From assembly GCA_963643175.1 (NCBI GenBank), contig CAVIJF010000015.1, positions 1-42,981 of the forward strand: 42,981 nucleotides of DNA, written 5' to 3'. This DNA comes from CAMEON01 sp963643175. Lineage in GTDB: Bacteria > Bacillota > Clostridia > Oscillospirales > CAG-272. The position numbers were made by a program, and so were the translations under genes. Below are positions 1 through 8,060 of the stretch, one piece after another (position 1 is the first letter of the stretch; the number at the start of each line of letters is the position of its first letter). The notes beneath the pieces were generated by a model. The model did no database searches. It was not told the origin of the DNA and saw only the letters and a program-made list of their open reading frames with translations.

Positions 1-55
1 GGGCGGGGTAAACCGGAGACGGCACCTCGCCCCCGGGGCGGGGGACATACACCCC
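1..55. repeat. Tail fragment of the dispersed double-hairpin repeat
   Basis: The block AAACCGGAGACGGCA at 10-24 recurs in the tail of the repeat copy near 38116, and the GC-rich CGCCCC/GGGGCG self-complementary stretch follows it. The body of the element, if present, lies to the left of the window. It ends about 45 bp before the rpsO promoter, the same placement seen at other copies. Confidence 0.6.
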
Positions 56-100
56 AGAGACGCCGAAGATGTTAACAAACTGTAAAATTCAGCCCTCCCC

Positions 101-129
101 TTTACAAAAAAGCCCACCTATGCTATAAT
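101..129 (+). promoter_or_regulatory. Sigma-A promoter of rpsO
   Basis: TTTACA (101-106), a 17-bp spacer and a perfect TATAAT (124-129). Predicted transcription start is near 136, which gives rpsO an untranslated leader of about 100 nt. Confidence 0.88.
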
Positions 130-135
130 AACCTT

Positions 136-238
136 GCATGACATCCGCACGGTTCCCGGGTCAACCCGCAGAGCGGGACTTCACCTGCCGGCTGCTGTGT
201 CGATGCCGGATTTTATACAGAGAAAGGTGAATTTTACC
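136..238 (+). promoter_or_regulatory. Structured rpsO leader, candidate S15 autoregulatory element
   Basis: The leader can fold into CCCGC-AGA-GCGGG (165-177) and CCGGC/GCCGG (188-192 with 205-209). A 7-nt TTCACCT (180-186) is the exact complement of AGGTGAA (225-231), which holds the rpsO Shine-Dalgarno. Pairing would hide the ribosome site and make a multi-helix fold around 180-231. S15 is known to repress its own mRNA through structured leaders in several phyla; that this leader does so is inferred from position and pairing. Confidence 0.55.
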
Positions 239-502
239 ATGACCGCAGCAGAAAAGCAGGCTATCATCGCGCAGTACGCCATCCATGAGGGTGATACGGG
301 CTCGCCTGAAGTCCAGATTGCCATCCTGACCTACCGCATCAACGCCCTGACCGAGCACCTGAGATCCAATATGAAGGATCATCACAGCCGCCGGGGACTT
401 CTGAAGATGGTAGGACATCGGCGCAACCTCCTCGGCTACCTCCAGAAGGTGGATATCGAGCGGTACCGCGCCATCATCGCCAAGCTGAACCTGAGAAAGT
501 GA
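239..502 (+). CDS. rpsO: 30S ribosomal protein S15
   Basis: Primary 16S rRNA-binding protein of the small subunit that organises the platform and bridges to 23S rRNA. The 87-residue product has the usual S15 length and the conserved GDTGSPEVQIA and DHHSRRGLL...RRNLLGYL segments that contact the three-way junction of 16S. An in-frame ATG lies further upstream at 134, but the start at 239 follows an AGGTGAA Shine-Dalgarno and begins at the normal S15 N-terminus. It precedes pnp, the same gene pair as in Escherichia coli and many Firmicutes, but a hairpin and a 257-bp gap separate them. It is probably autoregulated through its leader. Confidence 0.98.
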   Translation: MTAAEKQAIIAQYAIHEGDTGSPEVQIAILTYRINALTEHLRSNMKDHHSRRGLLKMVGHRRNLLGYLQKVDIERYRAIIAKLNLRK

Positions 503-510
503 TTGCAGAA

Positions 511-558
511 GGGAGTGCGGAGCGGTTCCTGCCGCCCCGCACTCCCCTGCGTTTTCAC
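511..558 (+). terminator. Hairpin terminator after rpsO
   Basis: GGGAGTGCGG (511-520) pairs perfectly with CCGCACTCCC (537-546), with a further GCGG/CCGC pairing inside, followed by CTGCGTTTTC. The T run is short, so termination is probably partial and pnp may be read through. Confidence 0.7.
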
Positions 559-635
559 GGGTGTATTTGCCTGCGTTCCGACGCACGTGTCCGCGTGCGC
601 GCAATCCCGTTTCCCCGTTCCGCGCCGGATTAGTC

Positions 636-697
636 CTTACCGGCGGGTCGGAGGCTCGCCTGTGTCCCCTGACACCTGCTTCCGACCCGCCGGTAAG
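636..697 (+). promoter_or_regulatory. Long two-part hairpin in the pnp leader
   Basis: A perfect 17-bp stem (636-652 with 681-697) encloses a second perfect stem GTGTC-CCCT-GACAC (662-675). No U-tract follows, so it is not an intrinsic terminator. It ends 62 nt before the pnp start. In Escherichia coli a long leader duplex at this place is cut by RNase III and then used for PNPase autocontrol; the same role here is inferred. Confidence 0.6.
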
Positions 698-759
698 TGC
701 TAAACCTCCGCGGAACACCGTATATACACAAAGAAGCAAAAAAGTGGAGGAAAAAGCAG

Positions 760-2877
760 ATGTACAACATCACAAGCTCCGAGATGGAGTTCAAGAACTA
801 CCGCAAGTATACGTATATGCTCGCGGGACGCCCGCTGGTCATCGAGACCGGCAAGATGGCGGGACTTGCCAACGGCTCCTGCCTGTGCCGCTACGGCGAA
901 ACCGCCGTGCTGTGCTGCGCAACCGCGTCCGAAAAGCCCCGCGACGGCATTGATTTCCTGCCCCTGTCGGTGGACTTTGACGAGCGGATGTACGCCGCAG
1001 GCAAGATTCCCGGCGGCTACCTCAAGCGTGAGGGCAGACCTTCCGAGAAGGCGATCCTGACCAGCCGCGTCATCGACCGCCCCATCCGTCCCCTGTTCCC
1101 CAAGGATCTGCGCAACGACATCGCGCTTTCGCTGATTGTTATGTCGGTCGATCTGGACTGCTCGCCCGAAATCACCGCCATGATTGGCGCGTCGGTTGCC
1201 CTGTCCATTTCGGATATCCCGTGGAACGGCCCCATCGCGGGCGTGTTCATGGGTCTGGTGGACGGCGAATTGGTGGTCAACCCCACTGAGGCGCAGCGCA
1301 AGGTTTCGGATCTGGAGCTGACGGTCGCCGCGTCCATGAACAAGGTGGTCATGATTGAGGCGGGCGCCCGCGAGGTGGACGACGATACCATGTATCAGGC
1401 TATCATGGTGGCGCACGAGGAAATCAAGGGACTGCTGGGCTTCATCAACGGCATTGTCGCCGAAATCGGCAAGCCCAAGTTCTCCTACCCCTCCGGCGAG
1501 CTGGATCACGATATGTTCGACAAGGTGTTCGCCTTCTGCGAGAAGGATGTCATGGCGGCGCTGGATACCGACGACAAGAACGTCCGCGATGCGCGTATGG
1601 TTCCGGTCAAGGACGCGATTCTGGAGAAGTTCTCCGGCGAGTACCCCGATCTGCCCGGTCAGATGGAGGAACTGATTTACAAGATTCAGAAGAAGATTGT
1701 CCGCCGCTGGCTGCTGGTTGACAAGAAGCGCGTGGACGGACGCGCCATGAACCAGATCCGCCCGCTGTCCGCCGAGGTCGGCGTCCTGCCCCGCGTGCAC
1801 GGTTCGGGACTCTTTACCCGCGGTCAGACGCAGGTGCTGACGGCTGCCACGCTGGGCACCCTGTCCGAGGCGCAGATTCTGGACGGTATCGACAACGAGA
1901 CTTCCAAGCGCTATATGCACCACTACAATATGCCCGGCTTCTCCACCGGCGAGGCAAAGGCTGCCCGGTCGCCCGGACGTCGCGAAATCGGTCACGGTGC
2001 GCTGGCTGAGCGTTCGCTCGTGCCGGTTCTGCCCTCCGAGGAGGAGTTCCCCTACGCCATCCGGCTGGTGTCCGACGTCGTGTCCTCCAACGGATCCACG
2101 TCGCAGGGCTCGGTCTGCGGCTCCACGCTGGCGCTGATGGATGCCGGCGTGCCAATCAAGGCGCCGGTCGCGGGTATTTCCTGCGGACTGATTACCGCCG
2201 AGGACGGCTCGTGGGATACCATGATTGACATTCAGGGTCTGGAGGACTTCTACGGCGACATGGACTTTAAGGTCGCTGGTACGCACAAGGGCATCACGTC
2301 GATTCAGATGGATCTGAAGATTGACGGTCTGACCCCCGAAATCATCCGGCAGGCGCTGGCACAGACCCACGCCGGACGCGACTATATCATCGACAACGTA
2401 ATCCTGAAGGCGATTGCCCAGCCCCGTCCGGAGGTGTCCCGCTACGCGCCCAAGATGACCACCATGAAGATTGACCCCGACAAGATCCGCGAGGTCATCG
2501 GCAAGGGCGGCGCCACCATCCAGAAGATTGTGGCGGACACCGGTGCCAAGATCGACATCGACGACGACGGCACCATCCACATCGCCGCCGTCAACGGAGA
2601 GCAGGCAGAGGCTGCCCGCGCGGCAATCTCCGCTATCGTGTTCGAGCCGGAGGTCGGCGAGATTTACACCGGTAAGGTGACGGGCATCAAGGAATTCGGC
2701 TGCTTCGTCGAGTACGCGCCCGGCAAGGAGGGCATGGTGCACATCTCCAAGATTGCCAACCGCCGTCTGGAGCGCGTGGAGGATGCCGGCATTGAAATCG
2801 GACAGACCGTCCGCGTCAAGTACATGGGTCTGGACAAGAAGGGACGCATGGACTTCTCCATCAAGGACGCCCAGTAA
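760..2877 (+). CDS. pnp: Polyribonucleotide nucleotidyltransferase (PNPase)
   Basis: Phosphorolytic 3'-to-5' exoribonuclease that releases nucleoside diphosphates and can add 3' tails. It forms a trimeric ring in the cytoplasm. The 705-residue protein has two RNase PH-like domains joined by a helical domain. The second carries GSGLFTRGQTQVL and the acidic DIQGLEDFYGDMDFKVAGT stretch around the phosphate and metal site. They are followed by a KH domain with IGKGG (about 580-584) and a C-terminal S1 domain (GEIYTGKVTGIKEFGCFVEY, about 632-700). Length matches the family. The start at 760 follows GTGGAGG by 9 nt; earlier in-frame codons lie in the leader hairpin and have no ribosome site. Confidence 0.98.
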   Translation: MYNITSSEMEFKNYRKYTYMLAGRPLVIETGKMAGLANGSCLCRYGETAVLCCATASEKPRDGIDFLPLSVDFDERMYAAGKIPGGYLKREGRPSEKAILTSRVIDRPIRPLFPKDLRNDIALSLIVMSVDLDCSPEITAMIGASVALSISDIPWNGPIAGVFMGLVDGELVVNPTEAQRKVSDLELTVAASMNKVVMIEAGAREVDDDTMYQAIMVAHEEIKGLLGFINGIVAEIGKPKFSYPSGELDHDMFDKVFAFCEKDVMAALDTDDKNVRDARMVPVKDAILEKFSGEYPDLPGQMEELIYKIQKKIVRRWLLVDKKRVDGRAMNQIRPLSAEVGVLPRVHGSGLFTRGQTQVLTAATLGTLSEAQILDGIDNETSKRYMHHYNMPGFSTGEAKAARSPGRREIGHGALAERSLVPVLPSEEEFPYAIRLVSDVVSSNGSTSQGSVCGSTLALMDAGVPIKAPVAGISCGLITAEDGSWDTMIDIQGLEDFYGDMDFKVAGTHKGITSIQMDLKIDGLTPEIIRQALAQTHAGRDYIIDNVILKAIAQPRPEVSRYAPKMTTMKIDPDKIREVIGKGGATIQKIVADTGAKIDIDDDGTIHIAAVNGEQAEAARAAISAIVFEPEVGEIYTGKVTGIKEFGCFVEYAPGKEGMVHISKIANRRLERVEDAGIEIGQTVRVKYMGLDKKGRMDFSIKDAQ

Positions 2878-2898
2878 ACAGTAAACAGTAAACAGTAA
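2872..2898. repeat. Heptamer tandem repeat CAGTAAA x4
   Basis: Four head-to-tail CAGTAAA units (the last CAGTAAG). The first overlaps the pnp stop codon (CAG TAA). Similar short A/T-containing tandem repeats occur before several other genes in the window. Confidence 0.8.
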
Positions 2899-2913
2899 GT
2901 AAAGGACAAAACT

Positions 2914-2949
2914 GGGACGCCGGTGCCCGCTTGAGCACCGGCGTTCCCC
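2914..2949 (+). terminator. Hairpin after pnp, no U-tract
   Basis: GGGACGCCGGTGC pairs with GCACCGGCGTTCCC with one bulge. It is followed by CGGAAAAAATT rather than T residues, so intrinsic termination on the plus strand is doubtful; it may protect the pnp 3' end. Confidence 0.45.
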
Positions 2950-2976
2950 GGAAAAAATTAGCAGGAGGTACCAGTC

Positions 2977-4104
2977 ATGGCTGCAAACCGGGATCCGTAT
3001 GACCGCCGCGATACCCGCGGAGACTATCCGTCGGACGGGGCAAGATCCGGCGCACGTGCGTCGGGAGGACTTTCACACAAAGACAAGAGGAAGATCGCAG
3101 ACACCGTGGCGAAGGGGCTGATTGCCCTGCTCCTTCTGCTGTTTCTGATACTCCTCATCGGCGTACTGGCGTACAGCTGCGCACACTCCGGCACGCGGGA
3201 TAACGGCACCACGACCGCCAAGGACAAGGTGACGTTCAGCAGTCTGTCCGTGACGGTTGCCGACGCGCAGAAGGGCACATTGGCGCTGTCCAACAAGCTC
3301 AACAGCTTTACGTCGGATGACAGCGACTCGTCACTCATAGATATGTACGACTACCGCAGCAAGATGCATTCGGGCACCAAGCCCTACAAGCTCAGCGGCA
3401 TGACCGCCCTGATGAACAAGGAAGCGTTCGCCGCCATGGACAATATGCTGACCGCCTGCGCCAGCGCCACGGGCTGTGACGATGTGACTGTGCGGCTTGC
3501 GTATGTGACCGCCACCGAGGCGAAGGACTCCGATGTGTCGCGCTCCCTGCGTACCAACGCGGAGGATTACAAAACAGGCATGGGCTGTGACTTGCTGATT
3601 TACTCCGACGACGACATGAGTCAGAAGCTGTCCTCCAATGCGGCGGTTCTGTCGTGGCTGAACGAGAACGCCGCCCGGTACGGTTTCATCGTCCGCTATC
3701 CTACCGACAAGGCGGAGAAAACGGGCGTTGCCGAGTACACCGAGTACTACCGCTATGTCGGCGTGCCGCACGCCACCTACATGAAGGCAAACAACCTGTG
3801 TCTGGAGGAGTATCTGGTGCAGCTGCGCACCTATACCAGCAAGGACAGACTGTCGATTCAGGCGCTGGACGGCAAGACCTACGAGGTATACTACTGCGCC
3901 GTCACCGGCGACGGAAGCATCAGCTGCCCCACCAACTATAACTACACCGTCTCCGGCACCAACGAGGGCGGCGTGGTCGTGACGATTGACCGTTCCGTCG
4001 TGGCAAATCAGCCCGTGCAGACCGACAACACGCAGGCTGTCGCTGTCGTCACCGAACCGGCGACCGTGCCCTCGACCGCGGCGGAAAGCCAGACCACCCC
4101 GTAA
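2977..4104 (+). CDS. Membrane-anchored VanY-like (M15B) protein with altered active site
   Basis: The product has 375 residues: a polar cytoplasmic N-terminus (1-45), one membrane segment (about 47-66) and an extracellular part resembling D-alanyl-D-alanine carboxypeptidase of the VanY family. Visible family marks are WLNENAARYGFIVRYP, the YYRYVG stretch and LCLEEYLVQLRTY. The zinc and catalytic motifs are degenerate. Where SxHxxGxAxD is expected there is EDYKTGMGCD, so a Tyr198 replaces the His ligand and Asp205 remains. Where EPWHYRYVG is expected there is YTEYYRYVG, with Tyr257 at the His position. It is therefore probably a non-catalytic peptidoglycan-binding or regulatory relative (inference). 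AGGAGG precedes the start by 8 nt. The C-terminus is a Thr/Pro/Ala-rich tail. Confidence 0.75.
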   Translation: MAANRDPYDRRDTRGDYPSDGARSGARASGGLSHKDKRKIADTVAKGLIALLLLLFLILLIGVLAYSCAHSGTRDNGTTTAKDKVTFSSLSVTVADAQKGTLALSNKLNSFTSDDSDSSLIDMYDYRSKMHSGTKPYKLSGMTALMNKEAFAAMDNMLTACASATGCDDVTVRLAYVTATEAKDSDVSRSLRTNAEDYKTGMGCDLLIYSDDDMSQKLSSNAAVLSWLNENAARYGFIVRYPTDKAEKTGVAEYTEYYRYVGVPHATYMKANNLCLEEYLVQLRTYTSKDRLSIQALDGKTYEVYYCAVTGDGSISCPTNYNYTVSGTNEGGVVVTIDRSVVANQPVQTDNTQAVAVVTEPATVPSTAAESQTTP

Positions 4105-4188
4105 GGGCTGCCCCGGAAACAACAGTGCGTGCTGGAACCGTCGCCCGTGCGGCGGCGGGAACAGTGGAAACAGGAGAGGAAAGAGAAT

Positions 4189-5148
4189 ATGAAGAGATGG
4201 ATTCTTGCTGTATCAGCGACGGCTTTGGTGCTGGCGCTGGCATTGAGCGGCTGTGAGCAGACCCCGGCTGAAAAGACGGACAGCACAACCGCCGCGGACG
4301 GAACCGGCTCCTCCGTAACGGACACGGCGACGGGCGCAGGCACGTCCGACGCGGAAACTGCAACCGAGACGGAGAGCGGCACCACGCCCGCCGCGCAGAC
4401 CGTCCGGCTGACCTTCAGCGGGCAGACGCTGAGCGGTGCGCCGGAGGGCAGTGTCGTCACCGAGGACGGCGCGTTTGTCATTGTGAAGTCCGGCACCTAT
4501 GAGCTGACCGGCGACCTGAGCAACGGGCAGCTGCGTGTCCGGGTGGCAAAGACCGAGCGTGTCACGCTGATTTTCAGCAATTTCACGGCTTCCTCTTCCA
4601 CCAGTGCGCCGATTTATATTGTGAGCGCGGACAAATGCGTGATTGAACTGGCGGAAGGCTCCGTCAACCGGCTGACCGACGCCAAGACCTATGTGTACGC
4701 CGACCCGACCGAGACCAAGCCCAACTCCTGCCTGTACGCCGGCTGTGACCTCAAGATTAAGGGCAAGGGCACGCTGATTGTGGAAGGCAACTACAACAAC
4801 GGTATCGGCTGCAAGAACGATCTGGAAATTTCCAACGGGCAGATTACCGTCACCGCCCCCAACAATATTGTCAAGGGCAACAACAGCGTGACAATCTCCG
4901 GCGGCAAGCTTACGCTGTCCGGCGGAGAGGACGCCATCAAGTCGGATGAGGAAGTCAAGGAAGGCAAGGGATATATCCTGATTTCCGAGGACGCCGTGCT
5001 GGACATCACCTGTTCGGACGATGCACTGCAGGCACCCAAGAGCGTGACGGTCGAGGCGACCGCCCGCCTGACCGTCTCCTGCGGCGGTGACCCTGTCAAC
5101 TGCCCCGGCGTCATCAGCGTCGCTGACGGCACCGTGACCACCAAGTAA
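4189..5148 (+). CDS. Cthe_2159-family carbohydrate-binding lipoprotein
   Basis: A predicted exported lipoprotein of 319 residues. The signal peptide ends in the lipobox LSGC and is followed by a Thr/Asp/Glu-rich linker to about residue 70. The rest is a repetitive beta-helix-like domain with NGIGCKNDLEISNG, ISGGKLTLSGGEDAIKSDEE and further short beta-strand repeats. These are typical of the Cthe_2159 domain, a calcium-dependent polygalacturonate-binding fold described from Clostridium thermocellum. The ligand here is unknown; binding of acidic polysaccharide at the cell surface is the family-based expectation. The start at 4189 is chosen because it follows CAGGAGAGGA and begins the signal peptide. 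A strong bidirectional terminator follows the gene. Confidence 0.82.
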   Translation: MKRWILAVSATALVLALALSGCEQTPAEKTDSTTAADGTGSSVTDTATGAGTSDAETATETESGTTPAAQTVRLTFSGQTLSGAPEGSVVTEDGAFVIVKSGTYELTGDLSNGQLRVRVAKTERVTLIFSNFTASSSTSAPIYIVSADKCVIELAEGSVNRLTDAKTYVYADPTETKPNSCLYAGCDLKIKGKGTLIVEGNYNNGIGCKNDLEISNGQITVTAPNNIVKGNNSVTISGGKLTLSGGEDAIKSDEEVKEGKGYILISEDAVLDITCSDDALQAPKSVTVEATARLTVSCGGDPVNCPGVISVADGTVTTK

Positions 5149-5170
5149 ACGACCGCCTGTCGCCTGTATA

Positions 5171-5208
5171 CGCAAGAACCCCCCGCCATTTGGCGGGGGG
5201 TTCTTGCG
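5171..5208. terminator. Bidirectional terminator between convergent genes
   Basis: A perfect 18-bp inverted repeat CGCAAGAACCCCCCGCCA / TGGCGGGGGGTTCTTGCG with a 2-nt loop lies between the plus-strand lipoprotein gene and the minus-strand rRNA methyltransferase gene. Confidence 0.85.
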
Positions 5209-5221
5209 TAGGGGGGCGTTC

Positions 5222-6784
5222 CTACCCCTTCCGCAGTCCCTTGGGGTAGTGGTTTTTCAGGATGCCGCGACCCGCCTTGCTCCAGCCGAGCGGGAAGCCG
5301 TCCAGGGTGACGGTGTACCAGCCGGACAGTGCCGGCGGGCAGGGGAGCGTCTCGCCGCGCAGGTAGGCGGCGGGCTGGTTGCCCGCCGCATCCAGCGGGT
5401 AGCGGTGCGCACCGGGTGGGAGGGGCAAAGCCGCCATCGCCAGCGCGTGCGCGGGCGTGAAGCGGCCGCCCGCCACACTTCCCAGCTCCAGTCCCGCACG
5501 CAGGACGCGCAGACCGTCCAGACTTTCCGCCGTCAGACCGCATCCGGCGGGCAGCAGCGACAGCGTATCTCCGAACAGGCAGGGAACGCCCTCCGGAACA
5601 CAGCCCAACACATCGGCGGCGAACTGCCCGAACAGACGCACGGCGTCCGGGAGCGCGGAACTCCGCCCCGGGCGGGCGTTCCGCCGCGCGGTCCGCTCCG
5701 GGCGGCGCGATGCAGCGGGAACAGGCACCGCATCGGTCCCGCTCCGGCGGCGGAGCAGGACGGCGAAGTGCCCTTCCCCGTCGGCGTGATGCGGGAAAAG
5801 CCGCACGGCACGGCGCAGGCTCCCGGCGTATGCCTCCCCGCCGGGCACCCAGTCCGGTCTGCCGGTATCCAGCAGTCCGTCCGCAAGACAGGCAAGGACG
5901 GCGGGAGATTCCGGCATAACGGTGTCAAAATCCGGATGCTCCCGCAGGAAGGTCACAACGCTGCCCTCATCCTCCTCCGGCGCGAACGTGCAGGTGGAAT
6001 AGGTAATCGTGCCGCCGGGCGCCAGCATACGGGCGGCGGCACGGAGAATATCCGCCTGCCGCGCGGCGCACAGCGCGATATTGTCCGGTGACCACATCTG
6101 CGCCGCCTGCGGCTCCTTGCGGAACATTCCCTCGCCGGAGCAGGGCGCATCCACCACGATGCGGTCAAAAAAGCCGGGAAAACGCTCCGCCAACGCCTGC
6201 GGCTCCATGTTCAGCACCAGCGCATTCGGAATGCCCATGCGCTCGATGTTGCCGGACAGCACGGCGGCACGCCCCGGATGGATTTCGTTGGCAACCAGCA
6301 GTCCCTGCCCGCGCAGAGCCGCCGCAAGCTGGGTCGCCTTGCCGCCCGGTGCGGCGCACAGATCCAGCACCCGCTCGCCGGGGCGCGGCGGGCACAGCGC
6401 CGCCGGAATCATGGCGCTTGCCTCCTGAATGTAGTACAGCCCCGCCTCGTGATACGGGTGCCTGCCGGGGCGCAGGGCGGGGTCGTCGGGGTAGTACCAG
6501 CCGTCCGCCGCAAAGGGTACGCGCTCCGCAAGGAATGGCAGCAGTGCCCGCACCCTGTCCGAATCTCCGTCCGGGGCACTGCCCGGAATACTGTCCGCAT
6601 TGCCGCCCGGAACACGGTTTGCGCCGTCCAGCCGGAGCGGATTGACGCGCAGGGCGGGGCGGCGCGGCTTTCCGTAGGACGCAAGGAAGGCGGGGTATTC
6701 CTCCCCCAGCAGGCGGCGCATCCGGTCGGCAAAGCCCGCCGGGAGCATACCGGCATCCGGTACGCAGGTTTCCGGGCTGTTCAT
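5222..6784 (-). CDS. rsmF: RsmF/NOP2-type rRNA (cytosine-C5) methyltransferase
   Basis: SAM-dependent methyltransferase of the NOL1/NOP2/Sun group that makes 5-methylcytosine in rRNA. The 520-residue protein has the SAM loop LDLCAAPGGKATQLAAAL, motif IV DAPCSGEGMFRKEP and motif VI YSTCTFAPEEDE with the two expected cysteines. The C-terminal part ends in GWSKAGRGILKNHYPKGLR, the PUA-like tail of the RsmF (YebU) branch. Its ATG overlaps the rsmI stop codon in ATGA, so the two rRNA methyltransferase genes are probably translationally coupled. The exact target cytosine cannot be read from the sequence; the symbol reflects the closest family. Confidence 0.9.
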   Translation of the reverse strand: MNSPETCVPDAGMLPAGFADRMRRLLGEEYPAFLASYGKPRRPALRVNPLRLDGANRVPGGNADSIPGSAPDGDSDRVRALLPFLAERVPFAADGWYYPDDPALRPGRHPYHEAGLYYIQEASAMIPAALCPPRPGERVLDLCAAPGGKATQLAAALRGQGLLVANEIHPGRAAVLSGNIERMGIPNALVLNMEPQALAERFPGFFDRIVVDAPCSGEGMFRKEPQAAQMWSPDNIALCAARQADILRAAARMLAPGGTITYSTCTFAPEEDEGSVVTFLREHPDFDTVMPESPAVLACLADGLLDTGRPDWVPGGEAYAGSLRRAVRLFPHHADGEGHFAVLLRRRSGTDAVPVPAASRRPERTARRNARPGRSSALPDAVRLFGQFAADVLGCVPEGVPCLFGDTLSLLPAGCGLTAESLDGLRVLRAGLELGSVAGGRFTPAHALAMAALPLPPGAHRYPLDAAGNQPAAYLRGETLPCPPALSGWYTVTLDGFPLGWSKAGRGILKNHYPKGLRKG

Positions 6785-7674
6785 TCGTGCGCGTCCTCCT
6801 TCAGCATGACCTGATACACCTCGTTTTTGGGCACGCCGCGATCCCGCGCCGCCGCCTTTACCGCGTCCTTGCGGGACAGTCCCTGCCCCTCGTAGTGTGC
6901 CACGTGGGCGGGAATGCTCATATCCGTCCAGAAGGCAGGCGCATCAGCGGGATCGGCGCCCGCAACCACCAGCACATACTCCCCGCGCGGATCCTGCGCA
7001 TCGTAAAAGGCGACCGCCTCCCCGACCGTCAGGCGGAGCACCTCCTCGTTGCGCTTGGTCAGCTCCCGGCAGAGCGAAATGCGCCGTTCCGGACCGAACA
7101 CCGCGGCAAAATCCGCCAGCGTTTCACGCAGTCGGTGCGGCGCCTCATGGAACAGCATGGTGCGCGTCTCGTGCGCCAACGCATCCAGCCGGTCAGCACG
7201 CTGGCGGTTGTCGGTCGGCAGAAAGCCCTCAAAGGTGAAGCGCCCGGTAGGCAGTCCCGACAGCGTCAGCGCGGTCACGCCGGCACAGCAGCCGGGCACC
7301 GATGTTACGGGAATTCCGCGCGCGGCGCACAGGCGCACAAGATCCTCGCCAGGGTCGGAAATGGCAGGCGTTCCGGCGTCCGTGACAAGGGCGCCGGACT
7401 CCCCCGCCGCCAGTCTGTCGCAGATCTGCTCGCCGCGCTCGCGCTTGTTGTGCTCAAAGTAGGATATCATCGGCTTGCGGATACCCAGCCCGGCAAGCAG
7501 TCTGCCGGAATTGCGCGTGTCCTCGGCGGCGATAAAGTCCACGCCCGCCAGAACCGCCTCCGCCCGGTGGGACAGGTCGGCAAGGTTCCCGATGGGTGTC
7601 GCCACAAGGTAAAGCATACCGGGGACGATGCGGTTCTTCTCCCCGGCGGGAGATACGGATTGTTCGGTGGGCAT
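6781..7674 (-). CDS. rsmI: 16S rRNA (cytidine-2'-O)-methyltransferase RsmI
   Basis: Methylates the ribose of C1402 in 16S rRNA, in the decoding centre. The 297-residue product has the tetrapyrrole-methylase-type fold marks LYLVATPIGNLADL at the N-terminus, GTPAISDPG, the proline-rich FEGFLP loop and CRELTKRNEEVLR. The start at 7674 is preferred over longer in-frame starts because AAGAGGTG lies 7 nt upstream and the family N-terminus begins soon after. It is the first gene of a two-gene unit with the rsmF-like gene. A consensus minus-strand promoter lies at 8011-8039, which would give a leader of about 330 nt. Confidence 0.95.
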   Translation of the reverse strand: MPTEQSVSPAGEKNRIVPGMLYLVATPIGNLADLSHRAEAVLAGVDFIAAEDTRNSGRLLAGLGIRKPMISYFEHNKRERGEQICDRLAAGESGALVTDAGTPAISDPGEDLVRLCAARGIPVTSVPGCCAGVTALTLSGLPTGRFTFEGFLPTDNRQRADRLDALAHETRTMLFHEAPHRLRETLADFAAVFGPERRISLCRELTKRNEEVLRLTVGEAVAFYDAQDPRGEYVLVVAGADPADAPAFWTDMSIPAHVAHYEGQGLSRKDAVKAAARDRGVPKNEVYQVMLKEDAHE

Positions 7675-7834
7675 ACAGAGGCACCTCTTTCTTCTTTCAA
7701 CAGGATAGCAGACGGAAAACGGTCTGCGCAGAACGCGCCGTTCCCCCATATACTGGCAGTGAATACGGGGAACCACCGAGCCGGATGAATCAGCGGGTCC
7801 GTTACGCAAAGCAACCGGAGGAGGGCAGAATCCC

Positions 7835-8005
7835 ATGGCTGTCAGAATCTACATCGACCAGGGGCACAACCCGGTCAATCCCAACGCAGGCTCCGAGGGC
7901 AACGGACTGCGTGAGCAGGACAAGGTATGCCGCATCGGGCAGCTGCCGGCGGAGCGTCTGCTTGCAGACGGTCTGTACAGCTGCATCGTGTCCTGTACGG
8001 TCTGA
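7835..8005 (+). pseudogene. Truncated N-acetylmuramoyl-L-alanine amidase (Amidase_3) start
   Basis: A 56-codon open frame with a good GGAGGAGG ribosome site. It encodes an Amidase_3 N-terminus: VRIYIDQGHNPVNPNAG followed by SEGNGLREQD, where the His and Glu are zinc ligands in the family. The frame continues as a plausible first helix (IGQLPAERLLADG) and stops with a TGA where a normal enzyme needs about 120-180 more residues. Immediately afterwards come a hairpin and dispersed repeats, so the rest of the gene appears deleted. It cannot be an active amidase alone. Confidence 0.75.
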
Positions 8006-8010
8006 TTCCC

Positions 8011-8039
8011 ATTATAACACGCCGGCGGGCGGCTGTCAA
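8011..8039 (-). promoter_or_regulatory. Predicted sigma-A promoter for rsmI-rsmF
   Basis: On the minus strand TTGACA (8039-8034), 17 bp, TATAAT (8016-8011). Transcription would run leftward through the amidase remnant in antisense to rsmI. The spacer overlaps the hairpin at 8023-8052. Confidence 0.7.
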
Positions 8040-8060
8040 CAGTCGCCCGCCGATTCTTTG
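8023..8060 (+). terminator. Hairpin after the amidase remnant
   Basis: CGGCGGGCGGCTG (8023-8035) pairs over 13 bp, with one G-U pair, with CAGTCGCCCGCCG (8040-8052). The loop is TCAA and ATTCTTTG follows. It could end plus-strand transcripts, although it overlaps the minus-strand promoter. Confidence 0.55.

Noticed and set aside
700..2742. A 680-codon minus-strand frame opposite pnp
   Set aside because: Shadow of a highly GC3-biased gene; no ribosome site or family resemblance.
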